Part shown: one piece after another, positions 28,674-37,940 of the stretch
How positions within the stretch are numbered: the stretch's first letter is position 1
Layout of the letters: each line of letters starts with the position of its first letter
NCBI RefSeq assembly: GCF_000503215.1
Contig: NZ_AYTD01000001.1
Span: 124,001 to 188,000 of the forward strand
Reading direction: 5' to 3'
Length of the DNA: 64,000 nt
From: Pseudomonas canadensis
GTDB taxonomy: Bacteria; Pseudomonadota; Gammaproteobacteria; Pseudomonadales; Pseudomonadaceae
Notes under the pieces: generated by a model
Databases searched by the model: none
Seen by the model: only the letters and a program-made list of their open reading frames with translations
What the model was told of the DNA's origin: nothing
Program-made: the position numbers and the translations under genes

Positions 28674-30611
28674 ATGCATGACACCCTCCAGCAGGTTTTT
28701 GGTTATCCACAGTTTCGTCTGGGCCAGGAAGAGACAGTCAGTGCGGTACTGGCCGGCCGTTCGGCAGCGGCTATTTTCCCAACGGGTTCGGGCAAGTCCC
28801 TGTGCTACCAGTTGTCGGCGGTGTTGCTGCCGCACCTCACGCTGGTGGTGTCGCCACTGTTGGCGCTGATGCAGGACCAGTTGGGTTTCCTGCAGCGCCA
28901 CGGCATTTCGGCGGGCAGTATCGATTCGGCCCAGAGCCGCGAGGACGCCAATGAGGTGATGACCCGCGCGCGTTCGGGCGAGTTGAAGATCCTGATGATT
29001 TCCGTTGAGCGCCTGAAGAACGAGCGCTTTCGTAACTTCCTGCAAAGCGTGCGGATCTCGCTGTTGGTGGTGGACGAGGCGCACTGTATTTCCGAGTGGG
29101 GCCACAACTTCCGTCCGGACTATTTGAAGCTGCCGGACTACCAGCGTCAGTTCAATATCCCACAAGCGCTGCTGTTGACGGCTACAGCAACGCCCAAGGT
29201 GATTGCCGACATGCAGGCCAAGTTCGCTATTGCGCCGGACGATGTGGTCACCACGGGCTTCTACCGGCCCAATCTCAACCTGTTGGTGGAGCCGGTCAGC
29301 GGCGCGGACAAGCGTTGCCGGTTGGTGCAGTGGATGAGTGAGCGTGCCGATCAGCCGAGTATCGTCTACGTCACCCTGCAGAAAACCGCCGAACAGATTG
29401 CCGATCATTTGAACCGCAACGGCATCCAGGCCGAGGCGTATCACGCCGGTTTGCCTCACGATAAACGCGAGGGTATCCAGCAGCGTTTCATGGGCGGGCG
29501 CTCCAATTGCATCGTCGCGACCATCGCGTTTGGCATGGGCATCGACAAAAGTGATATCCGCAATGTGGTGCACTTCGACCTGCCCAAGTCCATCGAGAAC
29601 TACAGCCAGGAAATCGGCCGCGCGGGGCGTGATGGGCAACCATCCGATTGCCTGGTGTTGGCCAACCGCGACAGCCTCAATGTGCTGGAAAACTTCGTGT
29701 ACGGCGATACGCCGGAGCAGGAGGGCATTCGGCGGGTGCTCGAAGAATTGCAGGCCGCGCGAGGCGATGGGCAGTGGGAGTTTTTGCTCAGGTCCTTGTC
29801 GGACCACAGCAACATCCGCGAGCTGCCGCTGAAGACGCTACTGGTGCAGTTGGAGCTCAAGGGCGTGATTGCGCCGCGCTATGCGTTTTATGCAGAGTAC
29901 CGTTTCAAGTATCTGATCGAACCTGAGGCTTTGCTCGCGCGCTTCTCTGGTGAGCGGCAGCAGTTCGTCGCGGCGATCATCCAGGTGTGCAAGCGGGCCA
30001 AGACCTGGGCGACGGTGGATTTTGACGCGCTTTATCAACAGCACAACGCCGAACGCAGCAGGGTGGTGAAGGCGCTGGATTACTTCCAGGAGCAAGGCCT
30101 GATCGAACTTGAGAGCAAGCAGATGACGGAGGTCTATAGCTTGCTTGATACCGCGTTTGACCCTGATGTATTGAGCAAAGAGTTATACACAGGCTTCAAG
30201 CAGCATGAGGTGGGCGAAGTCGCACGGATTCACGCCATGCTCGATCTGTTCGCCACCGAACACTGCCTGGGTCAACGCCTGGCGCAGTATTTCGGCGATG
30301 AGAACGCGCCCCAGCGCTGTGGGCACTGCTCGGTGTGCCACGGCAACGTGGCGCACCTTCCACCGCCGCCAGGTTTGCCGCCGCTTGTGGATAAAAACTT
30401 CATGGGGCTTTGCGGTGATTTTATCCACAGGCATCATGAACACACCGGCCACTTGCCGGGAGCGGAACGCCTGACGCGTTTCCTCGGCGGCATCAGTGTG
30501 CCGTTATTCACCAAGTTGAAGGCGCGGGGCATTCCGGGCTTTGCTGCGTTGGAGGATTATCCGTACGCCGAGGTACGCGAGTGGGCCCAGGCCCATTTGA
30601 ATGACCTGTAA
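28674..30611 (+). CDS. recQ: RecQ-like ATP-dependent DNA helicase
   Basis: 3'-5' DNA helicase of the RecQ group. Walker A is in FPTGSGKSLCYQLSA (about residues 36-49), the DEAH box in VVDEAHCISEWGHNFRPDY, and motif VI in SQEIGRAGRDGQPSD. A zinc-binding cysteine set lies near residues 530-555 (CLGQRL...CGHCSVC). The protein has 645 aa and lacks an HRDC domain, so it belongs to the shorter RecQ-like group common in Pseudomonas rather than to the classical 600-710-aa RecQ with HRDC. A thioesterase gene follows 22 bp downstream. Confidence 0.87.
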   Translation: MHDTLQQVFGYPQFRLGQEETVSAVLAGRSAAAIFPTGSGKSLCYQLSAVLLPHLTLVVSPLLALMQDQLGFLQRHGISAGSIDSAQSREDANEVMTRARSGELKILMISVERLKNERFRNFLQSVRISLLVVDEAHCISEWGHNFRPDYLKLPDYQRQFNIPQALLLTATATPKVIADMQAKFAIAPDDVVTTGFYRPNLNLLVEPVSGADKRCRLVQWMSERADQPSIVYVTLQKTAEQIADHLNRNGIQAEAYHAGLPHDKREGIQQRFMGGRSNCIVATIAFGMGIDKSDIRNVVHFDLPKSIENYSQEIGRAGRDGQPSDCLVLANRDSLNVLENFVYGDTPEQEGIRRVLEELQAARGDGQWEFLLRSLSDHSNIRELPLKTLLVQLELKGVIAPRYAFYAEYRFKYLIEPEALLARFSGERQQFVAAIIQVCKRAKTWATVDFDALYQQHNAERSRVVKALDYFQEQGLIELESKQMTEVYSLLDTAFDPDVLSKELYTGFKQHEVGEVARIHAMLDLFATEHCLGQRLAQYFGDENAPQRCGHCSVCHGNVAHLPPPPGLPPLVDKNFMGLCGDFIHRHHEHTGHLPGAERLTRFLGGISVPLFTKLKARGIPGFAALEDYPYAEVREWAQAHLNDL

Positions 30612-30633
30612 CTCACTTTAACGAGATGACCCG

Positions 30634-31065
30634 ATGCCTGACTCAGTGCCTCAACGCAGCGATTACCCGCACTTCCAACCGATCATCACGCGCTGGCACG
30701 ACAACGATGTGTATGGCCATGTGAACAACGTGACCTACTACAGCTTTTTCGACACGGCGGTGAATACCTACCTGATCGAGCAAGGTGGGCTGGATATTCA
30801 TGACGGTGAAGTGGTGGGGTTTGTGGTGAGTTCGGCGTGTGATTATTTTGCGTCGATCGCCTTTCCCGAGCGCATCGAAATCGGCCTGCGGGTGGGCAAG
30901 CTGGGCAACAGTTCAGTGCAGTACGAATTGGCGGTGTTCAAGGCAGGCGAAGAAGAAGCGTGTGCGGCGGGGCGCTTTGTGCATGTGTTTGTGGATCGGG
31001 GTTCGAACCAGCCGATGACGATTCCGGGGATGTTGCGCGAGGCGTTGCAGCGGTTGGTGGTGTAG
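30634..31065 (+). CDS. YbgC/FadM-type acyl-CoA thioesterase
   Basis: Hot-dog thioesterase of 143 aa. The 4-hydroxybenzoyl-CoA thioesterase signature is visible as [21 protein letters not shown] (read as [13 protein letters not shown] and YYSFFD), with the catalytic aspartate in NDVYGHVNN. It probably hydrolyses fatty acyl-CoAs. It follows recQ closely and may share its transcript. Confidence 0.85.
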   Translation: MPDSVPQRSDYPHFQPIITRWHDNDVYGHVNNVTYYSFFDTAVNTYLIEQGGLDIHDGEVVGFVVSSACDYFASIAFPERIEIGLRVGKLGNSSVQYELAVFKAGEEEACAAGRFVHVFVDRGSNQPMTIPGMLREALQRLVV

Positions 31066-31090
31066 GCGCGAACGCCTACACCCTCAGGCC

Positions 31091-31570
31091 TTAGCGGTGA
31101 CGGTAGTGATGCTTGTTCTTGCGATGGCCATAGGCATGCCCGCGGCCAGGGTGATCATCGCGGTCATAACGACGGTTATCACGCCCACGGGAGCGACGAT
31201 CATCGTCATCGCTCTTGTTGCCCATGTAGTTGCCCAGCGCGCCACCTGCACCGCCGCCGGCCGCTGAGCCGATCAGAGCACCGGTGCTGCCGCCGACACT
31301 GCGGCCCACTACGTTGCCGCCGGCCGCGCCCAAGGCGCCACCAATGGCCGCTTCGCCACGGCTGCGTTTGTCCGCACCCACCGCACTGCCGCCTGCGCCG
31401 CCCAGGGCTGCGCCGATGGTCGAGCCGGTGTTGCCGCCGATCGACTGGCCGACTACCGAACCTAAAACCCCGCCCAATGCGCCGCCTACACCGGCTTCGG
31501 TGGTGCCACCGGCCATGGCTGCGCCACTGACCAGGCCAAGGGACAACAAGAGAATCGAGGAGAACTTCAT
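31091..31570 (-). CDS. Secreted glycine-zipper protein with an internal tandem repeat
   Basis: A 20-residue signal peptide (ending GAAMA) is followed by two copies of a 41-residue glycine-rich unit (about residues 25-65 and 73-113), as in EAGVGGALGG and EAAIGGALGA. A charged linker ADKRSRG separates them. The tail is rich in Arg, Asp and His (RRSRGRDNRRYDRDD, then GHRKNKHHYRHR). Glycine-zipper proteins insert in the cell envelope. I chose the ATG at 31570 (159 aa), where the signal peptide starts; the upstream extension has none. Function unknown. Confidence 0.7.
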   Translation of the reverse strand: MKFSSILLLSLGLVSGAAMAGGTTEAGVGGALGGVLGSVVGQSIGGNTGSTIGAALGGAGGSAVGADKRSRGEAAIGGALGAAGGNVVGRSVGGSTGALIGSAAGGGAGGALGNYMGNKSDDDDRRSRGRDNRRYDRDDHPGRGHAYGHRKNKHHYRHR

Positions 31571-31730
31571 TAGGGGAAACCTCAAGGGGATGACGGCGCG
31601 ATCCTGAGGCTGTATCGGGAGGGTGACAACAGAAATCCGACCAGTAACACGAGTTGTACACAATTCTCTAAGTTACTGTTTTTGCTGGGGAACTTAAGTC
31701 GTTTTTGTGAGTCTTTAACTACTTCGGACA

Positions 31731-31763
31731 GGCCGCTTTTATGCAAAAGCGGCCTTTTTTGTG
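31731..31763 (+). terminator. Hairpin with T-tract on the plus strand
   Basis: AGGCCGCTTTT pairs with AAAAGCGGCCT around ATGC, and a run of T follows on the plus strand. No plus-strand gene precedes it, because genes on both sides run on the minus strand. Confidence 0.5.
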
Positions 31764-31772
31764 CCCGAAGAT

Positions 31773-34121
31773 TTATGCAGAGCGCGCCATGATCAGGCCA
31801 TTATCACTCGCCGCTTCCAACCGAATTGCCACGAACTTCGACGTCGGCGTATGGCTGCCATCCCCGGTGCTTTCCAGCGGCACCAGCGGGTTCACTTCCG
31901 GATAATAGGCCGCAGCCTGCCCGGCCGGAATATCAAACGCCAGTAGGGTAAAGCCCTTCACCCGGCGCTCGCGGCCGTCTTCCCACAGCGACACGATGTC
32001 GGCCTTCTGCCCCGGCTTGAAGCCCAGGCGGATGATGTCGGCCTCGTTGACGAACAGCACGTCACGCTGGCCCTTGACCCCACGGTAGCGGTCATCCAGG
32101 CCATAGATGGTGGTGTTGTACTGATCGTGGGAGCGCATCGATTGCATGATCAGGTCTGGCACCTTGCCTGTCGCGTGGGTGCGCTCGTGGATCAGGTCCT
32201 TGGGCAGGATGTTCGGACGGAAGTTGGCGCGCCCCGACGGGGTGTTCCAGCGGCGTGCGCCGGCGGAGTTGCCCAGATAGAAACCACCCGGATTCTTGAT
32301 CTTCTCATTGAAGTCCTTGAAACCCGGGATGGTATCGGCAATCAGGTCGCGGATGCGGCCGTAATCGGCCACCAGCCAGTTCCAATCCACAGGCTTACTG
32401 CCCAGGGTAGCGGCAGCGATACCGGCCAGAATCGCAGGCTCTGACTTCATCAGCTTCGACAGCGGCTGCAACTGGCCGTTGGAGCCGTGGACCATGCTGA
32501 ACGAGTCTTCCACCGTCACCGCTTGCGGGCCGTCGGCCTGGATGTCGATGTCGGTACGGCCCAGGCACGGCAGGATCAGCGCGTCTTTGCCGTGCATCAG
32601 GTGGCTGCGGTTGAGCTTGGTGCTGATCTGCACGGTCAGGTCGCAATTGCGCAGGGCTTCGAAGGTGCGCGGGCTGTCCGGCGTGGCTTGGGCGAAGTTG
32701 CCACCCAGGCCGATAAACACTTTGGAACGACCTTCGAGCATGGCGTGAATCGCTTCGACCACGTTGTGGCCGTTGACGCGCGGCACTTGGAACTGGAAGC
32801 GACGTTCCAGGGAGTCGAGGAACGCCACGGGCGGACGTTCGTTGATGCCCATGGTGCGGTCGCCCTGCACGTTGCTGTGGCCACGCACTGGGCACAAGCC
32901 GGCGCCTGGGCGTCCGATGTTGCCGCGCAGCAGCATCAGGTTGGCGATTTCCTGGATGGTCGGCACCGAATGGCGATGCTGGGTGATGCCCATCGCCCAG
33001 CACATGATCACGTTCTTGCCTTTGGCGTACATGCGCGCCGCTTGCTCGATCTCGACCAGGGTCAGGCCGGACTGCTCGACGATTTCATCCCAGGAGGTGT
33101 CGTCGATCTTGCCCAGGTACTCCAGCACGTTGGCCGTGTGTTCGTTGAGGAAGTCGTGGTCGAACACGGCTTCTTTGCCTTCGGCCTGGGCCTGGCGCTC
33201 CCACAGCAGCAGGAACTTGGCCATGCCGCGCAGGATGGCCATGTCGCCACCCAATGCAGGTCGGAAGTAGGCAGTGTTGGTCGGTTTGTCACCGTTGGTG
33301 AGCATTTCCAGTGGATGTTGCGGATGCTGGAAGCGTTCCAGGCCGCGCTCTTTCAGCGGGTTGATGCACACCACTTGGGCGCCGCGTTTGACCGCCTCGC
33401 GCAGCGGTTCGAGCATGCGCGGGTGGTTGGTGCCGGGGTTCTGGCCCCAGACGAAGATCGCATCGGCATGCTCAAAGTCATCAAAGGTCACGGTGCCTTT
33501 GCCGACGCCCACGCTTTGCGCCAGGGCAACGCCGCTGGCTTCGTGACACATGTTCGAACAGTCGGGAAAGTTGTTGGTGCCGTAGGCACGCACGAACAGC
33601 TGATACAGGTACGCTGCTTCGTTGCTGGCGCGGCCCGAGGTGTAGAACTCGGCCATGTCCGGGCTCGGCAGGGCGTTGAGATGCTTGCCGACCAGGTCGA
33701 AGGCCGCTTCCCAACTGATGGGCTGGTAGCGGTCGGTTTCGGCGTCATAGCGCATCGGCTCGGTCAGGCGGCCCTGGTATTCCAGCCAGTAGTCACTTTG
33801 CTCCAGCAGGGCAGTCACGCTGTGTTTGGCGAAGAACGCCGCGTCGACGCGGCGCTTGGTGGCTTCCCAGTTCACCGCCTTGGCGCCGTTTTCGCAGAAC
33901 TTGACCATGCCGCTTTCCGGCGAATCACCCCAGGCGCAGCCAGGGCAATCGAAGCCGCCGTTCTGATTGGTCTTGAGCATCATGCGCAGGTTTTTCAGCG
34001 CGTTGTCGCTGGTCAGCCAGGCCTGCGCCACGCTGATCAGTGCGCCCCAGCCGCCGGCCGGGCCCTTGTAGGGCTTGTAGCGCGGGGTTGGGGTTTGGTC
34101 GGCTTGGTGGTGCTGGCTCAT
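31773..34121 (-). CDS. FdhF/YdeP-family molybdopterin oxidoreductase
   Basis: Cytoplasmic Mo/W-bis-MGD enzyme of the formate dehydrogenase H-like YdeP group. It begins with the group's FDCPGCAWGDSPESGMVKFC block and continues through the molybdopterin domains (IFVWGQNPGTNHPRMLEP, GNIGRPGAGLCPVRGHSNVQ read in part, GLGGNFAQATPDS). The molydop-binding C-terminal domain ends near LVPLESTGDGSHTP. Length 782 aa. The start overlaps fdhD by 4 bases, so sulfuration by FdhD is likely. Substrate unknown; E. coli YdeP is linked to acid resistance. No selenocysteine is seen. Confidence 0.85.
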   Translation of the reverse strand: MSQHHQADQTPTPRYKPYKGPAGGWGALISVAQAWLTSDNALKNLRMMLKTNQNGGFDCPGCAWGDSPESGMVKFCENGAKAVNWEATKRRVDAAFFAKHSVTALLEQSDYWLEYQGRLTEPMRYDAETDRYQPISWEAAFDLVGKHLNALPSPDMAEFYTSGRASNEAAYLYQLFVRAYGTNNFPDCSNMCHEASGVALAQSVGVGKGTVTFDDFEHADAIFVWGQNPGTNHPRMLEPLREAVKRGAQVVCINPLKERGLERFQHPQHPLEMLTNGDKPTNTAYFRPALGGDMAILRGMAKFLLLWERQAQAEGKEAVFDHDFLNEHTANVLEYLGKIDDTSWDEIVEQSGLTLVEIEQAARMYAKGKNVIMCWAMGITQHRHSVPTIQEIANLMLLRGNIGRPGAGLCPVRGHSNVQGDRTMGINERPPVAFLDSLERRFQFQVPRVNGHNVVEAIHAMLEGRSKVFIGLGGNFAQATPDSPRTFEALRNCDLTVQISTKLNRSHLMHGKDALILPCLGRTDIDIQADGPQAVTVEDSFSMVHGSNGQLQPLSKLMKSEPAILAGIAAATLGSKPVDWNWLVADYGRIRDLIADTIPGFKDFNEKIKNPGGFYLGNSAGARRWNTPSGRANFRPNILPKDLIHERTHATGKVPDLIMQSMRSHDQYNTTIYGLDDRYRGVKGQRDVLFVNEADIIRLGFKPGQKADIVSLWEDGRERRVKGFTLLAFDIPAGQAAAYYPEVNPLVPLESTGDGSHTPTSKFVAIRLEAASDNGLIMARSA

Positions 34122-34957
34122 GGCTGATTCTCCATCGCAGGACTGTAGACCCGCGGCGCACTTTTCTGCGGCAGGTGGATGAGATTGAGGTTATGCCGGC
34201 GGGCCCATTGCAGGGCCAGGCCGGTGGGTGACGACAGGCTGACCAGGGTCTGGATGCCCGCGCGCAGGACTTTCTGGATCAACTCCAGGCTGCAACGGCT
34301 GGTGACAATCGCCAGGCCGCCTTCGGTCGGAATCTTTTGGCGGATCAAGGCGCCGATCAATTTATCCAGGGCGTTGTGCCGGCCGATGTCTTCCCGGCCG
34401 AGCAACAACTCGCCCTGGCCGTTCATGAACACCGCTGCATGCACGGCGCCGCTGTATTGGCCCAGGGGTTGAAAGGCGCTGATGCGTTGGCGCAGGCCAT
34501 CCAGCCATTCGGCGGGCGGCAAGGGTGCGCCGGGCAATACCTGGAGGTCTGGCAGGGCCTGTTCAACGGCTTCCACGCCACACAAGCCACAGCCGCTGGT
34601 GCCGGCCAACTGGCGGCGCTGCTGCTTGAGGTTCCAGAAGGCGCGGCTGGAGATTTGCACCTGAGCGTATTGGGTCGAGCCCGAACCGCTGAGTTTCAAG
34701 TCATAAATATCGCTAATGTCGGCGATAATGCCGCTACCGATACTGAAACCGACTATAAAGTCTTCCAGGTCCGTCGGCGTTACGAGCATCACCGCTTGGC
34801 TGATGTCGTTGTAGGCAATCGCCAACGCCACTTCTTCTGCCAAGGCGGTGGTGGCGGATTCCGTGTGTTCGAGATTGCAATACTGGTAGCTCTGGCTGGC
34901 GGCGGGCGCTGGCGTTTCGAGAGCGGGCGCCGCGCAGACTGGGCGCTTGGCGTTCAT
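34118..34957 (-). CDS. fdhD: FdhD sulfurtransferase for formate dehydrogenase-type enzymes
   Basis: Passes sulfur from IscS to the molybdenum cofactor of FDH-type enzymes. The key CxxC is in SGCGLCGVE (C123, C126). The EVALAIAYND opening, the IGRHNALDKLIG loop and the SRCSLELIQK segment (SLSSPTGLALQ near the end) are typical of the family. Length 279 aa. It lies immediately upstream of the FdhF/YdeP-type gene with a 4-base overlap, consistent with being its dedicated activator. Confidence 0.9.
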   Translation of the reverse strand: MNAKRPVCAAPALETPAPAASQSYQYCNLEHTESATTALAEEVALAIAYNDISQAVMLVTPTDLEDFIVGFSIGSGIIADISDIYDLKLSGSGSTQYAQVQISSRAFWNLKQQRRQLAGTSGCGLCGVEAVEQALPDLQVLPGAPLPPAEWLDGLRQRISAFQPLGQYSGAVHAAVFMNGQGELLLGREDIGRHNALDKLIGALIRQKIPTEGGLAIVTSRCSLELIQKVLRAGIQTLVSLSSPTGLALQWARRHNLNLIHLPQKSAPRVYSPAMENQP

Positions 34958-35054
34958 GGGGCAGTACCACCGGCGGATTGATCAGTGCTTAGACTAGGCG
35001 CGACAAAGCGTCGCGTCTAATTGCCAGTACTGATCTACCGATAGATGACGTCGA

Positions 35055-35942
35055 TCAAGGTTCGTTTTGCGATTTCTGATACAGCGCGAAACACGCCTCG
35101 GCCAGTGCGGAGCGCGGGGCGCTGCGCCGCATGATCAGCCCTAGGCGCGCTAGGGTGTGGGCGTCTTCGATCGGCTGCAGCCGCAGGTGCTCGGTGAGTG
35201 CGTCCAGGCCGCCATCTAGCGGCATGACCGCGCAACACAATCCACCGTGCACGGCTTGTAACAATTGATGGACGGCGTCGGTCTGCAGCAGCGGTTGCGG
35301 GTTGAGCCCACGGCTGTGGAAGTTGTGGTCGATGGACTGGCGAAAGTGCATGCCGCTGGTGAGCATGCCCAGCGGCAACTCGATCAGCGCCTCCCAGCTC
35401 AACGGCGTATCACCGAAGCTGAAGAAGCGCTGGTCGTAGAGCAGGCCCATACGGGTTTCGCCCAAGGCCAGCGAGTCGAAGCGCTCGTTATCCAGACGCT
35501 CCAGGTAAGACACGCCCAAGTCCAGCCGGTTACTCGCCAGCTGTTCAAGAATCTGCTCCGAGCTGAGGGCCGACAGCTCGAAGCGCAGGCTTGGGTGTTC
35601 TTTATGCAGTTGCTGCATCAATGCCAAAGGATCAAAGCTCGACAGCGGCACCACGCCCAGGCGCAACGTACCCACCAGGTTGCCGCGACAGGCTGCCGCC
35701 TCGGCCTGCAAGCCGTCATAGGCGGCCAGCACGGTGCGTGCCCATGCCAACACGCGCTCGCCCGGTGCGGTAAAGCTTTCAAAGCGCTGGCCGCGATTGA
35801 CCAACGGCAGGTCAAGCTCTTCTTCAAGGTTACGCAAGCGCATCGACAGGGTCGGTTGGGTGATGTGGCAACGCGCCGCCGCCTGGCCGAAGTGACGGGT
35901 TTCGTCGAGCGCGATGAGGAATTTCAGCTGTTTGATGTCCAT
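35055..35942 (-). CDS. LysR-type transcriptional regulator
   Basis: An N-terminal helix-turn-helix lies at residues 17-36 (FGQAAARCHITQPTLSMRLR), followed by the LysR effector domain with a hinge from about residue 90 (GTLRLGVVPLSSFDPLAL). The length of 295 aa is standard. The group resembles regulators placed beside fdhD/oxidoreductase genes in pseudomonads and has OxyR-like features at the N-terminus, but the two redox cysteines of OxyR are not clear. It lies upstream of fdhD on the same strand, about 97 bp away. Confidence 0.82.
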   Translation of the reverse strand: MDIKQLKFLIALDETRHFGQAAARCHITQPTLSMRLRNLEEELDLPLVNRGQRFESFTAPGERVLAWARTVLAAYDGLQAEAAACRGNLVGTLRLGVVPLSSFDPLALMQQLHKEHPSLRFELSALSSEQILEQLASNRLDLGVSYLERLDNERFDSLALGETRMGLLYDQRFFSFGDTPLSWEALIELPLGMLTSGMHFRQSIDHNFHSRGLNPQPLLQTDAVHQLLQAVHGGLCCAVMPLDGGLDALTEHLRLQPIEDAHTLARLGLIMRRSAPRSALAEACFALYQKSQNEP

Positions 35943-36074
35943 CTTCGCTCCAGGGCTTATTCCAATGGCGGGGGGATTCTAGCGCGTTTGGGTCTTTGGT
36001 CGGGCTGGAACCCAAATCTGTAGGACTGGTCTAGTCTTGGGCATCTGGAAATCAAAACCCAAGGAGAGCGCACT

Positions 36075-36515
36075 ATGAGTATTTTCAGCTTTGTAAAGGA
36101 AGCGGGCGAGAAGTTGATTGACCTGCTGACTCCGGGTAACGCCAACGCGAGTGAGGACCTGAAAAAACATATTGAGAAAGTCGGCCTGGGCAATCCAGAC
36201 GTTCACGCCACCGTCGAGGGCGACAAGGTCACGCTTACCGGGACAGTTGCCACTCAGGAAGAGAAAGAAAAAGTCCTTCTTGCGGCAGGTAATATCGCCG
36301 GTGTGGCCAGTGTTGATGACCAGATCACCGTATCCGGCCCGGCCGTGGCTGCCGCCCGTTTCGTCGTGGTGAAAAAGGGCGACACCCTGAGCGCGATCTC
36401 CCTGGCGGTGTATGGCAATGCCAACCAGTACAACAAAATCTTCGAGGCCAACAAGCCGCTGTTGTCGCACCCGGACAAAATTTACCCAGGGCAGACACTG
36501 CGTATTCCTGAGTAA
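36075..36515 (+). CDS. kbp: Kbp (YgaU), BON + LysM protein
   Basis: Small cytoplasmic protein of 146 aa. The BON domain spans about residues 25-90 (DVHATVEGDKVTLTGTVAT), and a LysM domain spans about 96-144 (VVKKGDTLSAISLAVYGNA, then YPGQTLRIPE). E. coli Kbp binds potassium and responds to osmotic change. There is no signal peptide. An AAGGAGAG ribosome-binding site precedes the ATG. A REP doublet follows. Confidence 0.9.
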   Translation: MSIFSFVKEAGEKLIDLLTPGNANASEDLKKHIEKVGLGNPDVHATVEGDKVTLTGTVATQEEKEKVLLAAGNIAGVASVDDQITVSGPAVAAARFVVVKKGDTLSAISLAVYGNANQYNKIFEANKPLLSHPDKIYPGQTLRIPE

Positions 36516-36527
36516 AACGCAGAGCAA

Positions 36528-36620
36528 AATGTGGGAGCGGGCTTGCCCGCGAAAGCGGAGTGTCAGTCACTGGATGTGTTGCTGATACACCGCATTCGCG
36601 AGCAAGCCCGCTCCCACATT
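36528..36620. repeat. REP/REPIN doublet
   Basis: Arms AATGTGGGAGCGGGCTTGCC and the matching GGGCTCCCACATT-type end are separated by an inner region with CGCGAAAGCGG and GCATTCGCGAG. It lies between kbp and the converging nucleotidase. Confidence 0.8.
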
Positions 36621-36623
36621 GGT

Positions 36624-37286
36624 TTAGAGCCCGGCAATGAGGTCGCGATAGTCATCCACCGCTGCGAACTCCGCCGTGTCCTTTGGCCCCTTCTGGCTGT
36701 CCGGTTCCTTCACCGCCAGCAAATGCCCCACGCCAAAGTCCCGGGCGCTACGAAGGATCGGCAGTGTGTCGTCAATAAACAGGCTGCGGGCCGGGTCGAA
36801 GTGGATGTCGGCTTGCAGGGCATCCCAGAACTGCGGGTTTTCCTTGGCGAAACCGTAATCATGGGAGCTGATCAATCGTTCGAAATACGGCGCCAGTTCA
36901 ATGCGTTCCAACTTCAATGACAACGAATCACGATGAGCGTTGGTAATCAGGATCACACGTTTGCCGGCCTGTTTGATTGCCGCGAGGAAGGTGTCCGCAT
37001 CCGGGCGCAGGGCGATCAGGTGGGCGGTTTCCAGCTTGAGTTCGCGTACCGGGATCTTCAGTTCCGCACTCCAGAAATCCAGGCAGTACCATTGCAACTG
37101 TCCGGCGTTACGCTCGAACAGGGGCTGCAACTCCATCTCCGCCATGGCCCGGCTCACCCCGTGCAGTTCGGCGTAGCGTTGAGGCAGGTGCTCCATCCAG
37201 AAGTGGTTGTCGAAATGCAGGTCGAGCAAGGTGCCGTCCATGTCCAGCAGGACAGTGTCGATGGCGTGCCAGGGCAAAGAGGGCAT
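36624..37286 (-). CDS. yrfG: HAD-family GMP/IMP nucleotidase, YrfG type
   Basis: HAD phosphatase of 220 aa expected to dephosphorylate purine monophosphates. Motif I is VLLDMDGTLLDLHFDNHFW, motif II is in LITNAHRD, and the lysine motif follows as YGFAKENPQFW, with DDTLPILRSA as motif IV. The HFDNHFW stretch is characteristic of the YrfG/YjjG group. It is divergent from nudE. Confidence 0.85.
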   Translation of the reverse strand: MPSLPWHAIDTVLLDMDGTLLDLHFDNHFWMEHLPQRYAELHGVSRAMAEMELQPLFERNAGQLQWYCLDFWSAELKIPVRELKLETAHLIALRPDADTFLAAIKQAGKRVILITNAHRDSLSLKLERIELAPYFERLISSHDYGFAKENPQFWDALQADIHFDPARSLFIDDTLPILRSARDFGVGHLLAVKEPDSQKGPKDTAEFAAVDDYRDLIAGL

Positions 37287-37373
37287 GGGGCGTTCTCATG
37301 TAAGTAAAGATATCCGACACAGACAATCGGAAAAGCCACGGTATAGTAACCCGATCACGCCAAGGAGCCGCTC

Positions 37374-37940
37374 ATGCGCCAGAAACCCACCGTCCTCGCC
37401 CGCGAAATAGTCGCCAGTAGCCGTTTGTTCCGCGTGGAGGAAGTGCAACTGCGCTTTTCCAATGGCGTTGAACGGACCTACGAGCGTCTGGTGGGCCGCG
37501 GTGCCGGTTACGGCGCGGTGATGATCGTGGCGATGATCGACGCGGACCATGCGTTGCTGGTGGAAGAATACTGCGGTGGCACCGACGAATATGAATTGTC
37601 CTTGCCCAAGGGCTTGATCGAACCCGGCGAAGACGTACTGGCCGCCGCCAACCGCGAGCTCAAGGAAGAGGCTGGCTATGGCGCGCGGCAGTTGGAACAC
37701 ATCACCGAACTGTCGCTGTCGCCTGGCTACATGAGCCAGAAAATCCAGGTGGTATTGGCCACCGATCTCTATGAAGAACGCCTGGAAGGCGATGAACCTG
37801 AGCCGATGCGTGTGGACCGGGTCAACCTGCGTGAGCTGTCGATGCTCGCGCAAAACGAGCAATTCAGCGAAGGCCGCGCCCTGGCCGCGCTGTACCTGGT
37901 ACGAGACCTGTTGACCCAGCGTGGAGCGTTTACCGCATGA
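37374..37940 (+). CDS. nudE: ADP compounds hydrolase NudE
   Basis: Nudix hydrolase acting on ADP-ribose, Ap3A and NADH. The Nudix box GX5EX7REUXEEXGU is complete at about residues 80-102: GLIEPGEDVLAAANRELKEE, then AGYG. Length 188 aa. It overlaps cysQ by 4 bases, forming a two-gene operon for salvage of phosphorylated adenosine compounds. Confidence 0.92.
   Translation: MRQKPTVLAREIVASSRLFRVEEVQLRFSNGVERTYERLVGRGAGYGAVMIVAMIDADHALLVEEYCGGTDEYELSLPKGLIEPGEDVLAAANRELKEEAGYGARQLEHITELSLSPGYMSQKIQVVLATDLYEERLEGDEPEPMRVDRVNLRELSMLAQNEQFSEGRALAALYLVRDLLTQRGAFTA

Noticed and set aside
35055..35942. Calling the LysR gene oxyR
   Set aside because: The N-terminal helix-turn-helix resembles OxyR, but the pair of redox cysteines and neighbouring genes do not support it.
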